42,594 bases of DNA from CAYHCE01 sp964355015 (GTDB taxonomy: Bacteria > Cyanobacteriota > Cyanobacteriia > PCC-6307 > Cyanobiaceae), in contig CAYHCE010000024.1 of the NCBI GenBank assembly GCA_964355015.1, positions 1-42,594 on the forward strand. Direction: 5' to 3'. The notes below the pieces were generated by a model. It did no database searches. It saw nothing but the letters and a program-made list of their open reading frames with translations, and had not been told where the DNA came from. Each line of letters starts with the position of its first letter. Within the stretch, counting starts at the first letter, position 1. Positions 26,398 to 34,924 of this stretch are shown here, piece after piece. Position numbers and translations under genes: made by a program.

Positions 26398-27730
26398 CAG
26401 GGCGAGAGGCCGAGGGTGGGGTGATCCCGAGCAAGCGGCGGAAGAACGGAATCACCAGCTCAATAGGTCGCACGTAGCCCGTGGTGATCTGAACATCGAG
26501 TTGGTCGCCCAGACGCACGGGAAATGGAGGATCACTGTTGGCCGTCCAGAGGTAACCAGATCTGTTGCTCCTAGGAGACTGACCTGGATCCTTAGCTAGT
26601 TCGATTGATATCTCTGTAGGACTTGGATTCCTTCTCAGTATCAACTCTGCCAAGCCGTCTATTCCTGTTCTGGCGGCGATATCCTCCTTTGAGGCTGGGA
26701 GCTCATCTACATGCATGACCTTCCCCCTGATTCCTCCGTATCTGGAGCGATCAATGCCAGCGGGAGTGGCGATCACATCCATCCCTGCAAACGTCTGGGC
26801 TGCATCCTTGCTGGTCAGAAATGCTGGAACGCGCTGAGGGCTGCGCAGGTCCTTGTCAGCAACCACCATCAGTGGCTGGCCGCTGGTCACCTGGGTGCGC
26901 TGCTTTGCCGAGAGCTGGTGGATGAACAGCTGATCACTGGCAAAATGCATTGTATGATCAATGTAAGATGCGAGAGCAGAGGTCAGCCTGTTGGTTGCCT
27001 CATCCAGCTGGCCTTGATTGCGCTCTATCGAGGCTCTGTTCTGATAGATCATCGCCTGTAAGCTGTCGATTTCTGCCTTTTCCTGAAGAAGCTGCTCTTT
27101 GGAAAGCCCCCCCTCAGTCTCCAGTTTGGCCATGGCTTCAAAAAGCGCCTTACGAGATCTCTTTTGTTGCTCAAGAAGACGGATCTGATTTTCTTCCTGC
27201 ATGTTCAACAGGCTGGTCTGCCGCTGTGCATTCTCCAAGGCACGCAGGCTATTGGCCAGTTCTTCCCGCTCAAATCGCGAGTCAATTTGGAACAGTAGCG
27301 TTCCTGCTGCAACCTTGCCCCGGTAGGCATTTGTTTCAGCGGGCATTCGTGCGAAGTTGACTGGGACGACCAATTGGCGGGCCAGACGGATGAGTGCAGG
27401 GCGATCAAACGTCCGATCATCCCGTGAAAAACTCCAAGCCTGGGCTGCCCATGGCTGGCTCACGATGCCATCCCGGTCAAATTGAAACGCAGCATGACCC
27501 GATGCGCGGGCCAGCACCCTTCGCAGTGTTCCAACAGGAGCAATGATGCCCGTACCGTTGACCAGCAGGGGGATGTGGGCCAAGCATGCCCAGGTGGTTC
27601 CTGCCACAGCCAACGTCAAACCCAGGCCGATGGTTCGCTGAAGTGGTGGGCTCAGCAGTTGAACTGAGCGAATGTGATTGTGGAGGGAGTGCCTCTGTTC
27701 AAGAGCTCGGTTCTCAAAGAGATCACTCAT
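26384..27730 (-). CDS. HlyD-family membrane fusion protein of the NHLM export system
   Basis: A 448-residue protein if started at ATG 27730; an upstream in-frame ATG at 27847 would add 39 residues that look unlike the family, while MSDLFENRALEQ is a typical beginning for these proteins. One membrane helix lies near residues 33-56, followed by a biotinyl-lipoyl-like strand region, a long coiled coil near 165-265 (heptads with many Q, E, L) and a C-terminal beta domain. It should bridge the inner-membrane ABC proteins to the outer membrane. First gene of a three-gene operon in which all genes overlap. No outer-membrane channel gene is in the window. Confidence 0.88.
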   Translation of the reverse strand: MSDLFENRALEQRHSLHNHIRSVQLLSPPLQRTIGLGLTLAVAGTTWACLAHIPLLVNGTGIIAPVGTLRRVLARASGHAAFQFDRDGIVSQPWAAQAWSFSRDDRTFDRPALIRLARQLVVPVNFARMPAETNAYRGKVAAGTLLFQIDSRFEREELANSLRALENAQRQTSLLNMQEENQIRLLEQQKRSRKALFEAMAKLETEGGLSKEQLLQEKAEIDSLQAMIYQNRASIERNQGQLDEATNRLTSALASYIDHTMHFASDQLFIHQLSAKQRTQVTSGQPLMVVADKDLRSPQRVPAFLTSKDAAQTFAGMDVIATPAGIDRSRYGGIRGKVMHVDELPASKEDIAARTGIDGLAELILRRNPSPTEISIELAKDPGQSPRSNRSGYLWTANSDPPFPVRLGDQLDVQITTGYVRPIELVIPFFRRLLGITPPSASRPDGKF

Positions 27731-28585
27731 CTCATCGTTCCGAGGCGTTGGAATGTGGAGCCATGCACTCAAGAGCCCAACCCAGCCAGGCGAGGCCAGC
27801 CAGGCGGATTGACGAGGCTGTGAAGGTCGCTGTGATGTTCCGCTCATACTTCAGTGAGGTTGACAAACTTGGCAGTAGCTGAAGTACTTAGCTCAAGAAT
27901 AAAGCATACGTCAATGTGAAGCGAACCAATGACGGGGGGTGGAACTGTGCCAACTCGGCTGGTTCCAGCTTTCGATCACGATAGGTGCCATGTGAAATTC
28001 TGCAGCATGACTCTGCCTGATCGGAACCCTCGGCTCTCTCAGGCTCGCGACCGCGGCTGACCCGGCGAATGGCGTCTTCAATCCTCATGTCCCTGACAGG
28101 ACCTCCACCGGCATCAGCCCGCTGCTGCTCGATCGCTACGATCCGGCGTTGATGAGGCTGGCTGTTCTGATCTGGCCTGGATGGTCGTTCGAACAGCCAG
28201 CTGGAGGGCGCCACCAAGTCCCAGTGGCAGGGCCACCCTGAGGAGCTCGAACGGCACAAGCTGCCGGTCATCCCAGCGGGGCTGAGGTCAAACCGGGGAT
28301 CGAGGAACATGTCGATCAGCGTTCCCACTGAATCAGAGCGCGACAGGGTGAGGATGAGGTGATGGATAGGGCCGCACTCACGGGCCGGCTGGGCAAGGAT
28401 CTGGCCCGCAGGCGCTTGGCCGATCTTGGCTGAGGCGCTGCGGCTGAGCTTCCGCACCAGATCTCGAACGAAGCGGCTGATCGTTGGGTTGCACAGGAAC
28501 GCCTCGCACCACTGCGGCGAGTGGAGGTTCCTGCTTCTGGACTCGGCCCTGCCACGCGAGACTGGCCAACTCCTGCCCACAGGAC
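27731..28585. other. gene-poor stretch after the export operon promoter end
   Basis: No gene is recognised. The first 150 bases are the leader and presumed promoter region of the minus-strand export operon. Around 28393-28434 on the plus strand the sequence resembles the extreme 3' end of valS (LARRRLADLG then TGA), and weak similarity to the sequence after valS continues for some tens of bases. A 240-codon open frame on the minus strand (27888-28610) has no recognisable protein character. Confidence 0.45.
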
Positions 28586-29323
28586 ATGAGCAAGGCCCCT
28601 GAGGGTTCACTGCACCATCTGCCGAGTCGTCGCGATCACACGATTTACATCCTGGCCCTGGCCCTCGCGCCGATCGTGAATCTTGCAGTGCGGGCTTTCA
28701 CCTTCAAGTTCTTCTGGGAAAGTGTTGCGGCCACGAAGCAGCAGGTGATGCCGCCGGATCCTTGGATCTTCAGCCTGCTTTCGGCCCCCTGTTCGGGTCC
28801 ATCCTGGTGGTGATGGTGCTGGCTTGGTGCGATCGATTGTGCATCACGTTCAGAACATCAGGAAGCTGCTCTTCGTTTTCGGATTGCTGACCAGCATTGA
28901 CCTCCCTCTTGCTATCCTTGTCATCAGCCTCGGCATCCACTCCTTCCATGCAGGGCCCTTCTTTCTGCTGGGCGTATCAACTGGGATCTACCTATCCCTG
29001 AATCTCGTTTTCTATTTCCCGTACGGATACTGGCTCTGGTACTGAAGCGACGACCACCCAACCCAGATCAGGCGCGTGGCCCATCCGGGCAGCCTCTGCT
29101 CCATCTGGTTTACGCGGGAGGCGGTGGAAGCGAACCCTCAGTGGCTGCCGAGCCCGCTGGACCACCTCTATGTCACGGTGATGACCAGCAACACATTGGG
29201 GCCACCGGAAAACCATTCGGCACTGGGCAGCCCCCCCTCCAAGGCCTGCAGCTGATCCATTCGATTGCGATGCCGGTGCTGCTCGTGATCATGGTCTCAA
29301 GGGCGATCAACACCTTGAGCTGA
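28586..29323 (+). pseudogene. frameshifted paralogue of the membrane protein at 12741-13409
   Basis: From ATG 28586 the frame reads hydrophobic segments (IYILALALAPIVNLAV), breaks near 28770-28820, resumes as LLFVFGLLTSIDLPLAILVI, meets an in-frame TGA at 29043 and continues as DHLYVTVMTSNTLGPPENHS, then shifts again at a run of seven C near 29230 before ending LLVIMVSRAINTLS. The order of elements and the ending match the gene at 12741 (DYLFLGFSTATAFSP ... ARAINILGS). Three frame breaks or stops make it inactive unless heavily recoded. A sequencing error could explain one break, not all. Confidence 0.65.
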
Positions 29324-29354
29324 GCTCTGCCGATACACTGCAGGGAGGTGCTGC

Positions 29355-29483
29355 ATTCCTGCTGAAGGTCCTGTCACGCTGATCGCCGCCCACGCTCTGG
29401 CCCTGGGGGTCACCCTGCTGACCAACGATCCCGCCGACTTCCAGGCCTTTCCAGGCCTGTGCGGGGAGAACTGGGTGGCCTGA
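29355..29483 (+). pseudogene. PIN-domain (VapC-like) toxin C-terminal fragment
   Basis: In frame to TGA at 29481 this reads LIAAHALALGVTLLTND, then a DF and ENW ending, the typical tail of VapC/FitB-like PIN proteins. The GPYD-type motif that normally precedes LIAAHA reads GPVT, losing the aspartate, and nothing upstream resembles a PIN N-terminus. It belongs to a different PIN subgroup from the remnants at 3609 and 5641. No antitoxin gene is seen. Confidence 0.6.
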
Positions 29484-29515
29484 AGCTGAGCCCTGCGGCG
29501 GCTTCGGCCGCTGTC

Positions 29516-29845
29516 CTACAGCAACGACCCCTGATGCTCGATCGGCTCCAGCTTTGCCGGCTCGGCCCGCTCCTCCGCTTCGCCCGCCTTCACCTCCAGG
29601 GCCTGCTCGATCACCCGGTCGGTGAGGGCATCGAAGTAGGCCGCCAACGTCTGCTGCAGCTCCTGGAATTCCGGCCAGAGGGTTTCATTCACGAAGGTGC
29701 GGCTCAGCCGCGCCATCACCGTGGTGCGCCGCTGGCCGCGATACCGGTAGGGCTGGATGCGCTCGCGGGCCCGTTCGGCCGCCACCCGCTCGCCGTCCGT
29801 GCCAGGCCTGGCGAACAGGGCCTCGATCCGCCGCAGCTTCGCCAC
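29516..29845 (-). CDS. small protein with DUF2786-like N-terminus
   Basis: A 109-residue protein from GTG 29845. Its first 30 residues, KLRRIEALFARPGTDGERVA followed by an AERARERI helix, resemble the short helical DUF2786 motif; the rest is charged and helical with an acidic tail. The open frame continues upstream for about 37 more codons without ATG, through SASGAKPGARTVSEPPASAE, which looks protein-like, so the true start may be missing or non-standard. The divergent neighbour starts at 30008. Function unknown. Confidence 0.55.
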   Translation of the reverse strand: MAKLRRIEALFARPGTDGERVAAERARERIQPYRYRGQRRTTVMARLSRTFVNETLWPEFQELQQTLAAYFDALTDRVIEQALEVKAGEAEERAEPAKLEPIEHQGSLL

Positions 29846-30007
29846 GAGCTGATCCTCAGCGCTGGCCGGTGGCTCGCTGACGGTGCGGGCGCCGGGCTTG
29901 GCCCCACTGGCAGTGGATCGCTGACTGGATCGCTCGCGGCGGGCGATGGGGCTCGACTCCCTGGCTCAGGCCTGCCACCGTAGGGGCCCTGTCGGTCGGC
30001 CGACTCG

Positions 30008-30757
30008 ATGCTGCGCTTCCACCGGCCCAGTGCCGCCGAGGAACGGGAGCTGAACCAGAAGGCGGCCCAGTGGCAGGCCCAGGCGCGCCGTTCGGGCCGC
30101 GCCCAGGTGCAGGCTGGATTGCCCCGCGGCCAGCGGGAGGTGTTCCAGCTCAAGATCGTGCTGGAAGGCAGCAAACCACCGATCTGGCGGCGCGTGCTGG
30201 TGCCGGCCGATCTGAAGCTCCCCGACCTGCATGGCGTGATCCAGCTGGCCATGGGCTGGGAGGACGCGCACCTTTACCACTTCATGGTGGGCACCCGGCA
30301 GGAGGGGCTGCGCTTCTACGGCGATCCACAGTTTCTCGATATCGACCTCTGGCAGCTCGGCGAGGGGCACTTCGTCGACGATCTCCACGTGCCGATCGAC
30401 CACCTGCTGGTGAACGTGAAGGACTGGATCCGCTACGAATACGACTTCGGCGATGGTTGGATCCATCGCCTCACCCTCGAGCAGATCCTGGTGCTGCCGC
30501 TGCGGGTGGCCCGCCTGCCCCGCTGCCTCGCCGGCCGCCGCGCCTGTCCACCGGAAGATGTCGGCGGCCTTCAGGGGTATGAGGAGGTCCTGGCCGTGCT
30601 GGCGGAACCCTCCCATCCGGAGCACCGGGAGATCAGGGAGTGGATCGGCGCGGGGTTCGACCGCGAACACTTCGACCGCGAGGCGGTCAATGCCGGGCTG
30701 CTGGTGTCCTTCGGGCCGAAACGCAGGGCCGGGGCAGACGGGCCGGCAGCAGGGTGA
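30008..30757 (+). CDS. plasmid pRiA4b ORF-3 family protein
   Basis: A 249-residue protein with the hallmarks of the PRiA4_ORF3 family: LKIVLEGSKPPIWRRVLVP near 49-67, a helix LPDLHGVIQLAMGWEDAHLY, the strand YEYDFGDGWIHRLTLE near 143-158 and CLAGRRACPPEDVGGLQGYE near 175-194. The family is widespread, often near mobile DNA, and has no settled biochemical role. The first 45 residues are charged and variable. The start is ATG 30008 with no clear ribosome binding site. It stands alone, beside pseudogenes and a PIN remnant, consistent with a patch of acquired DNA. Confidence 0.88.
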   Translation: MLRFHRPSAAEERELNQKAAQWQAQARRSGRAQVQAGLPRGQREVFQLKIVLEGSKPPIWRRVLVPADLKLPDLHGVIQLAMGWEDAHLYHFMVGTRQEGLRFYGDPQFLDIDLWQLGEGHFVDDLHVPIDHLLVNVKDWIRYEYDFGDGWIHRLTLEQILVLPLRVARLPRCLAGRRACPPEDVGGLQGYEEVLAVLAEPSHPEHREIREWIGAGFDREHFDREAVNAGLLVSFGPKRRAGADGPAAG

Positions 30758-30948
30758 TGGTCACACTGAGCCTGTAGACCACGAAGTTGCCGAACTCCAT
30801 GGCCGTCAGGGCCCACCAGCGGCGCGAGGGCCCATGGACCCTCCGTTGAAGCTTCCGGAATTCTGGATCCATCGACGCTCCGCAACGTTTCCCGGCCCCT
30901 TCTGGAGGCCAGCAGCCCTGCCACGCTGACTTCACACCGCAACGGCCC

Positions 30949-31563
30949 ATGGACGCGTCCGCTCTCCTGGATCAGCTGCTCCCTGCCCTGCGTTCCCCTG
31001 CCGGCGCCATCGCCTTCGTGCCGCTTTACGCCCTCTGGGTGACGCTGCTGCTGCCGGGTGTGTGGGCTTCGATGCTGGCCGGCGCCCTCTACGGCACCGT
31101 GCTCGGCAGCGCCCTGGTGTTCGTGGGGGCAAGCCTGGGGGCGATCGTGGTGTTCCTGCTGGGCCGCAGCCGGCTGCGGGAGTGGGCCCGGCGGCGGCTG
31201 GCGTCGACGCCCAAGCTGCTGGCGATCGAGCGGGCCGTGAGCCGCGAGGGCCTGAAGCTGGTGGTGCTCACCCGCCTCTCGCCCGCCTTCCCCTTCAGCC
31301 TGCTCAACCTGGCCTACGGCCTCAGCGAGGTGAGCTTCCGGGATTACACGATCGGCCTGATCGCGATCCTGCCCGGCACGATCGTCTTCTGTGCGCTCGG
31401 TCAGCTGGCCGGCGACGTGGCCCGCTTCGGAGCGGTGCTCTCCGGGCAGGCGGACCCCGGAACCTGGGCGCTGCGGATCGTGGGCCTGGTGGCCACGGTG
31501 GGTTCGGTCTGGCTGGCGGGCCGGGCAGCCCGTCAGGCGCTGGAGGGCACCGATCAGGGTTGA
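30949..31563 (+). CDS. TVP38/TMEM64 (VTT/DedA-like) membrane protein
   Basis: A 204-residue inner-membrane protein with about five hydrophobic segments. The family pattern is visible: a re-entrant LLPGVWASMLAGALYG near 31-46, the GxxLGAIVVFLLGR region near 60-75 and LVVLTRLSPAFPFSLLNLAYGL near 103-124, then FRDYTIGLIAILPGT near 131-145. Relatives are thought to handle lipids or ions; cyanobacterial function is unclear. ATG 30949 follows CCC with no strong ribosome binding site. The 3' end overlaps a small gene on the other strand by 10 bases. Confidence 0.88.
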   Translation: MDASALLDQLLPALRSPAGAIAFVPLYALWVTLLLPGVWASMLAGALYGTVLGSALVFVGASLGAIVVFLLGRSRLREWARRRLASTPKLLAIERAVSREGLKLVVLTRLSPAFPFSLLNLAYGLSEVSFRDYTIGLIAILPGTIVFCALGQLAGDVARFGAVLSGQADPGTWALRIVGLVATVGSVWLAGRAARQALEGTDQG

Positions 31564-31724
31564 GGTGGCAGCGGGCCGTCACGCAGGGCCGCGATCAGCA
31601 CGAACCAGGCCAGCCGCAGCTTCGCCGCCGCCCCGGGCCGAGCGGCCAGCTCGGCGGCCTTGGCCCGGCCGCATTCGGTCTTGATCCAGCTGTGCAGGAA
31701 CGGCCGGGGAGAGGAACGGCTCAT
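31554..31724 (-). CDS. 56-residue small protein downstream of the YbhB-like gene
   Basis: From ATG 31724 to TGA at 31556-31554 the minus strand encodes 56 residues: a basic start (MSRSSPRPFLHSWIKTECGR), an alanine-rich helix and a hydrophobic segment KLRLAWFVLIAALRDG. It begins 4 bases after the stop of the YbhB-like gene, which suggests co-transcription and coupling. It converges with the TVP38 gene, overlapping by 10 bases. The sequence is not recognised. The regular helical pattern and tight spacing support a real gene, but nothing else confirms it. Confidence 0.5.
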   Translation of the reverse strand: MSRSSPRPFLHSWIKTECGRAKAAELAARPGAAAKLRLAWFVLIAALRDGPLPPQP

Positions 31725-31728
31725 CGGA

Positions 31729-32232
31729 TCACTCTGGCTGCTGCCGCCCGTAGGTGCCGATCAACCGGGCCCGTTCCAGCACGTGGCCGGCCATGGCCCG
31801 GCGCAGGTCTGCGGCACAGAGTCCGGCCGCCTGGGGCAGCGTCGCGTCGAGGGCGTGAAGCTCGAACACATAGCGGTGCGGCGGGCCCGGCGGCGGGCAG
31901 GGGCCGTGATAGCCGGTGCGGCTGTAGGTGAGTACGCCCCAGCTGGGTCCCTGGAGGGAGCCGTCCGGCAGCCGGGCCTCGGTGGGTACTCCCTCGGGGA
32001 GACCGTCCACGGCGGCGGGAAGGCCCTGCAGGACCCAGTGCACCCAGGTGCCGGCGGGCGCATCGGGGTCCTCCATGATCAGGGCGAAGCCTGCCGTCCC
32101 GGCCGGTGCCCCACTCCAGCGCAGGGCGGGAGAGAGATCTTCCCCATCGCAGCTGTGACGACGAGGGATCCGCTCCCCCTCCCGGAAGGCCGGACTGGTC
32201 AGCAGCAACGCCATGGCCTCGGCTCCGATCAC
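31729..32232 (-). CDS. YbhB/YbcL-type PEBP family protein
   Basis: A 167-residue phosphatidylethanolamine-binding-protein fold (Raf-kinase-inhibitor-like). Family motifs are MEDPDAPAGTWVHWVLQGLP near 53-72 and GYHGPCPPPGPPHRYVF near 107-123. The ligand is unknown in bacteria. GTG 32232 overlaps the ligA stop (GTGA); ATG 32214, with GGAG about ten bases upstream, would give 161 residues starting MALLLTSPAF and is equally plausible. Third gene of a minus-strand run with ligA. Confidence 0.9.
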   Translation of the reverse strand: MIGAEAMALLLTSPAFREGERIPRRHSCDGEDLSPALRWSGAPAGTAGFALIMEDPDAPAGTWVHWVLQGLPAAVDGLPEGVPTEARLPDGSLQGPSWGVLTYSRTGYHGPCPPPGPPHRYVFELHALDATLPQAAGLCAADLRRAMAGHVLERARLIGTYGRQQPE

Positions 32233-34382
32233 GGTGGAGGCTCCAGTCTGGGCGGGCAGGGCGCCTCTGGCCGCTTCTCCGCCAGCAGCTCGCGCAGCCC
32301 CGCCTCGTCGATCACGGCCACGCCGAGGGCTTCAGCCCTGGCCAGCTTGCTGCCGGCCTCCTCGCCGGCCACCACGTAGCTGGTCTTCCGGCTGACCGAG
32401 CCCGTCACCTTGCCGCCGGCCGCCTCGATCAGCTCCTGGGCCTGGCTGCGGCTGAGGGTCGGCAGAGTGCCGGTGAGCACGAAGGACTGCCCTGTCAGAG
32501 CGGGAGCCGCGCCGTCTGCCGCCGCGCCGTCCGCCGGCGTGGCCGCCAGTGACAGCCCCAGGGCGCCCAGCTCCGCCAGCAGAGCCCGGTTGGCCGGTGT
32601 GCCGAACCACTGGCGCAGCGATTCGGCGATCTCGCCGCCGATGCCGAACACGGCGGTGATCGCCTCGGGCCGCTCGGCGGCGGCGGCGGCGAGCTCCGCC
32701 ACCGAGGGGAACGCCCGCGCCAGCGCCTTGGCGTTCACCGCCCCCACGTGGTGGATGCCGAGCCCGTAGAGCTGCCGGTGCCAGGGCTGGGCCTTCGAGG
32801 CCGCCAGGACCGCCACCAGGTTCTCGGCCGACTTCTCCCCCATCCGCTCCAGGCTGGCCAGCAGAGCCGCATCGAGGCGATAGAGGTCGGCGATCGAGCC
32901 CACCAGGCCCCGGTCCACCAGCTGCTCGATCAGCTTGCCGCCGGCGCCCTCCACATCGAGGGCCCCCTTGCTCACCCAGTGGCGCAGGGCGCCGCGCAGG
33001 ATCGCCGGACAGCTGCTGTTGACGCAGCGTGTCGCCGCTTCCCCCTGCTCGCGCACCAGCTCCGAGCCGCACACCGGGCAGTCACGGGGCAGCTGCAGGC
33101 GCGCGGCGCCGGCCGGCCGCAGCTCGGTGAGCACCCGCACCACCTCCGGGATGATCTCGCCGGCCTTGCGCACCACGATCGTGTCGCCGGCGTGCAGGTC
33201 GAGCTCATCGAGTCGGTCGGCGTTGTGAAGGGTGGCGCGGCTCACCGTGGTGCCGGCCAGGGGCACGGGCTCGAACTCGGCCACCGGCGTCACCGCGCCG
33301 GTGCGGCCCACCTGGGCCACCAGGCGCAGCAGCAGGGTGGGCGCCTCCTCGGCGGCGTACTTGAGCGCGATCGCCCAGCGCGGCGCCTTCTGGGTGAAGC
33401 CGGCGTCTGCCTGCAGGCGCAGGTCGTCGAGCTTCACCACCACCCCGTCGGTGGCGTAGGGGAGCTGCCTGCGCTTCTCCTCCCAGTCGGTGAAGAACGC
33501 CTCCACCGCGGCCAGATCGGGGCAGAGGGCGGCGTTGGGGTTCACCCGGAAGCCGACGGCCGCCAGCCAGCGCAGGCTCTCCCACTGGCTGCGGGGGCGG
33601 CCCGGATCCGCTCCACCGGCGGCGGCCGTCCAGTCGTCGGGCAGATGCAGGGTGTAGGCGAAGAAATCGAGCCGCCTCGCCGCCACCACCTTCGGGTCGA
33701 GCTGGCGCAGGGTGCCGGCGCAGGCGTTGCGTGGATTGGCGAACAGGGGCTCGCCCTGCTCCGCCCGCTCGGCGTTGATCGCCGCGAAGCTGCCGTCGGG
33801 GATCAGGGCCTCGCCCCGCACCTCCACCCACGCCGGTGGATCGTCGAGCTGCAGCCGCAGCGGCACGCTCCGGATCGTGCGCACGTTGGCGGTGATCTCC
33901 TCCCCCTGCTCGCCGTCGCCGCGGGTGGCGGCCCGCACCAGCAGACCCCGCTCGTAGCTGAGCGCCAGGGCGTTGCCGTCGATCTTGAGCTCGCCCACCA
34001 TCGGCAGTGCCGGCAGCGGCTCGCCGGCTGCAGGCAGGCGGTCGAGCACCTTCAGCAGCCGGCCATACCAGGCCTCCAGCTCCTCGGCGCTGAAGGCGTT
34101 GTCGAGGCTGAGCAGGCCGATGCGGTGCCGCACGCTCGTGAACCCGCCTGCCGGTGCCCCCCCCACCCGCAGGGTGGGGCTGTCGGGGCTGCGCAGCTCG
34201 GGATGGAGCCGCTCCAGCTGCTCCAGCTCGCGGTAGAGCCGGTCGTAGACGGGATCCTCCAGCTCCGGTGCATCCAGCACGTAATAAGCGTGGGCGGCAC
34301 GACCCACCAGGCGCCGCAGTTCCTCGGTCCTCGCCCGCTCTGCGGGCGTCGCCGCGGCCCGCACGTCGTCGCTGAGGGGCAT
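32229..34382 (-). CDS. ligA: NAD-dependent DNA ligase
   Basis: A 717-residue LigA, which seals nicks using NAD+ during replication and repair. An N-terminal Ia domain with AHAYYVLDAPELEDPVYD precedes the adenylation site K133-I-D-G. The OB fold, a four-cysteine zinc finger (CPVCG ... CVNSSCP), HhH motifs and a C-terminal BRCT domain (from TGQSFVLTGTLPTLSR) follow in the normal order. ATG 34382 gives the usual length; a longer open frame upstream lies over another gene and is not used. An alanine-rich linker AADGAAADGAA precedes BRCT. Confidence 0.98.
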   Translation of the reverse strand: MPLSDDVRAAATPAERARTEELRRLVGRAAHAYYVLDAPELEDPVYDRLYRELEQLERLHPELRSPDSPTLRVGGAPAGGFTSVRHRIGLLSLDNAFSAEELEAWYGRLLKVLDRLPAAGEPLPALPMVGELKIDGNALALSYERGLLVRAATRGDGEQGEEITANVRTIRSVPLRLQLDDPPAWVEVRGEALIPDGSFAAINAERAEQGEPLFANPRNACAGTLRQLDPKVVAARRLDFFAYTLHLPDDWTAAAGGADPGRPRSQWESLRWLAAVGFRVNPNAALCPDLAAVEAFFTDWEEKRRQLPYATDGVVVKLDDLRLQADAGFTQKAPRWAIALKYAAEEAPTLLLRLVAQVGRTGAVTPVAEFEPVPLAGTTVSRATLHNADRLDELDLHAGDTIVVRKAGEIIPEVVRVLTELRPAGAARLQLPRDCPVCGSELVREQGEAATRCVNSSCPAILRGALRHWVSKGALDVEGAGGKLIEQLVDRGLVGSIADLYRLDAALLASLERMGEKSAENLVAVLAASKAQPWHRQLYGLGIHHVGAVNAKALARAFPSVAELAAAAAERPEAITAVFGIGGEIAESLRQWFGTPANRALLAELGALGLSLAATPADGAAADGAAPALTGQSFVLTGTLPTLSRSQAQELIEAAGGKVTGSVSRKTSYVVAGEEAGSKLARAEALGVAVIDEAGLRELLAEKRPEAPCPPRLEPPP

Positions 34383-34417
34383 GGCTGCCACGGGCTGAGG
34401 GGAGCGCGCTGCGGCCT

Positions 34418-34840
34418 TCAGGCCGCGGCCAGCCGCGTGATGCGATCCACCCTCCAGGCCTTCTCCACCTTCACGAAGGTGAAATCGAGCGGCAGTTCCT
34501 CCTTCGCTTCCGATTTCAGCTTCACCGTGAGGATGATCTGGCCCTCCTGCAACCGCGGCCGGCCCGACTTGAGGTTGCGGTACTTGTTGAGCTGCAGCCC
34601 CGCCAGGAAGCGGAGGAACTGCTGCCGGTTCACGTGGGAGCGGTAGTTCTTGGTGGTGAGCAGATAGGCGCCATCGATCTGGCCCGAAGCCACCTGGGTG
34701 AAGAACTGCTTCAGCAGCGGGTTGATGCCGCGGGCGCTGATCACCAGCCGCACCGCCGTGTAGGTCCAGTAGAGGAGAAGAGACCCGGCTCCGGCCAGCA
34801 GGGCCTTGCTGCCGATCGTTTGGGCCAGACCCCAGTCCAT
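34418..34840 (-). CDS. membrane-anchored conserved hypothetical protein
   Basis: A 140-residue protein with one membrane helix near residues 14-34 (LLAGAGSLLLYWTYTAVRLV) and a soluble domain. The soluble part starts INPLLKQFFTQVASGQIDGA and contains RQQFLRFLAGL and beta strands ending FTFVKVEKAWRVDRI; this helix-then-sheet pattern recalls NTF2-like/DUF4864-type domains. The start is ATG 34840. It lies 35 bases before ligA on the same strand. No function is known; an extracytoplasmic or thylakoid-lumen domain is possible. Confidence 0.75.
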   Translation of the reverse strand: MDWGLAQTIGSKALLAGAGSLLLYWTYTAVRLVISARGINPLLKQFFTQVASGQIDGAYLLTTKNYRSHVNRQQFLRFLAGLQLNKYRNLKSGRPRLQEGQIILTVKLKSEAKEELPLDFTFVKVEKAWRVDRITRLAAA

Positions 34841-34924
34841 CGTGTGCGTGTGCGCGTTCAGCCGCAGAGTCTGACCGACGACCCCGCCAGACTGGGCCCG
34901 TCACCGGACCGATGCTCCAGCGGC

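Noticed and set aside
28118..28260. Possible transposase remnant in the gene-poor region
   Set aside because: None of the six frames showed a DDE, HUH or tyrosine-recombinase motif.
27888..28610. 240-codon minus-strand open frame upstream of the export operon
   Set aside because: No domain, no start context and irregular composition; treated as non-coding or remnant DNA.
32748..34646. 632-codon open frame antisense to ligA
   Set aside because: Shadow frame with repetitive H/Q/G/R composition; ligA on the other strand is certain.
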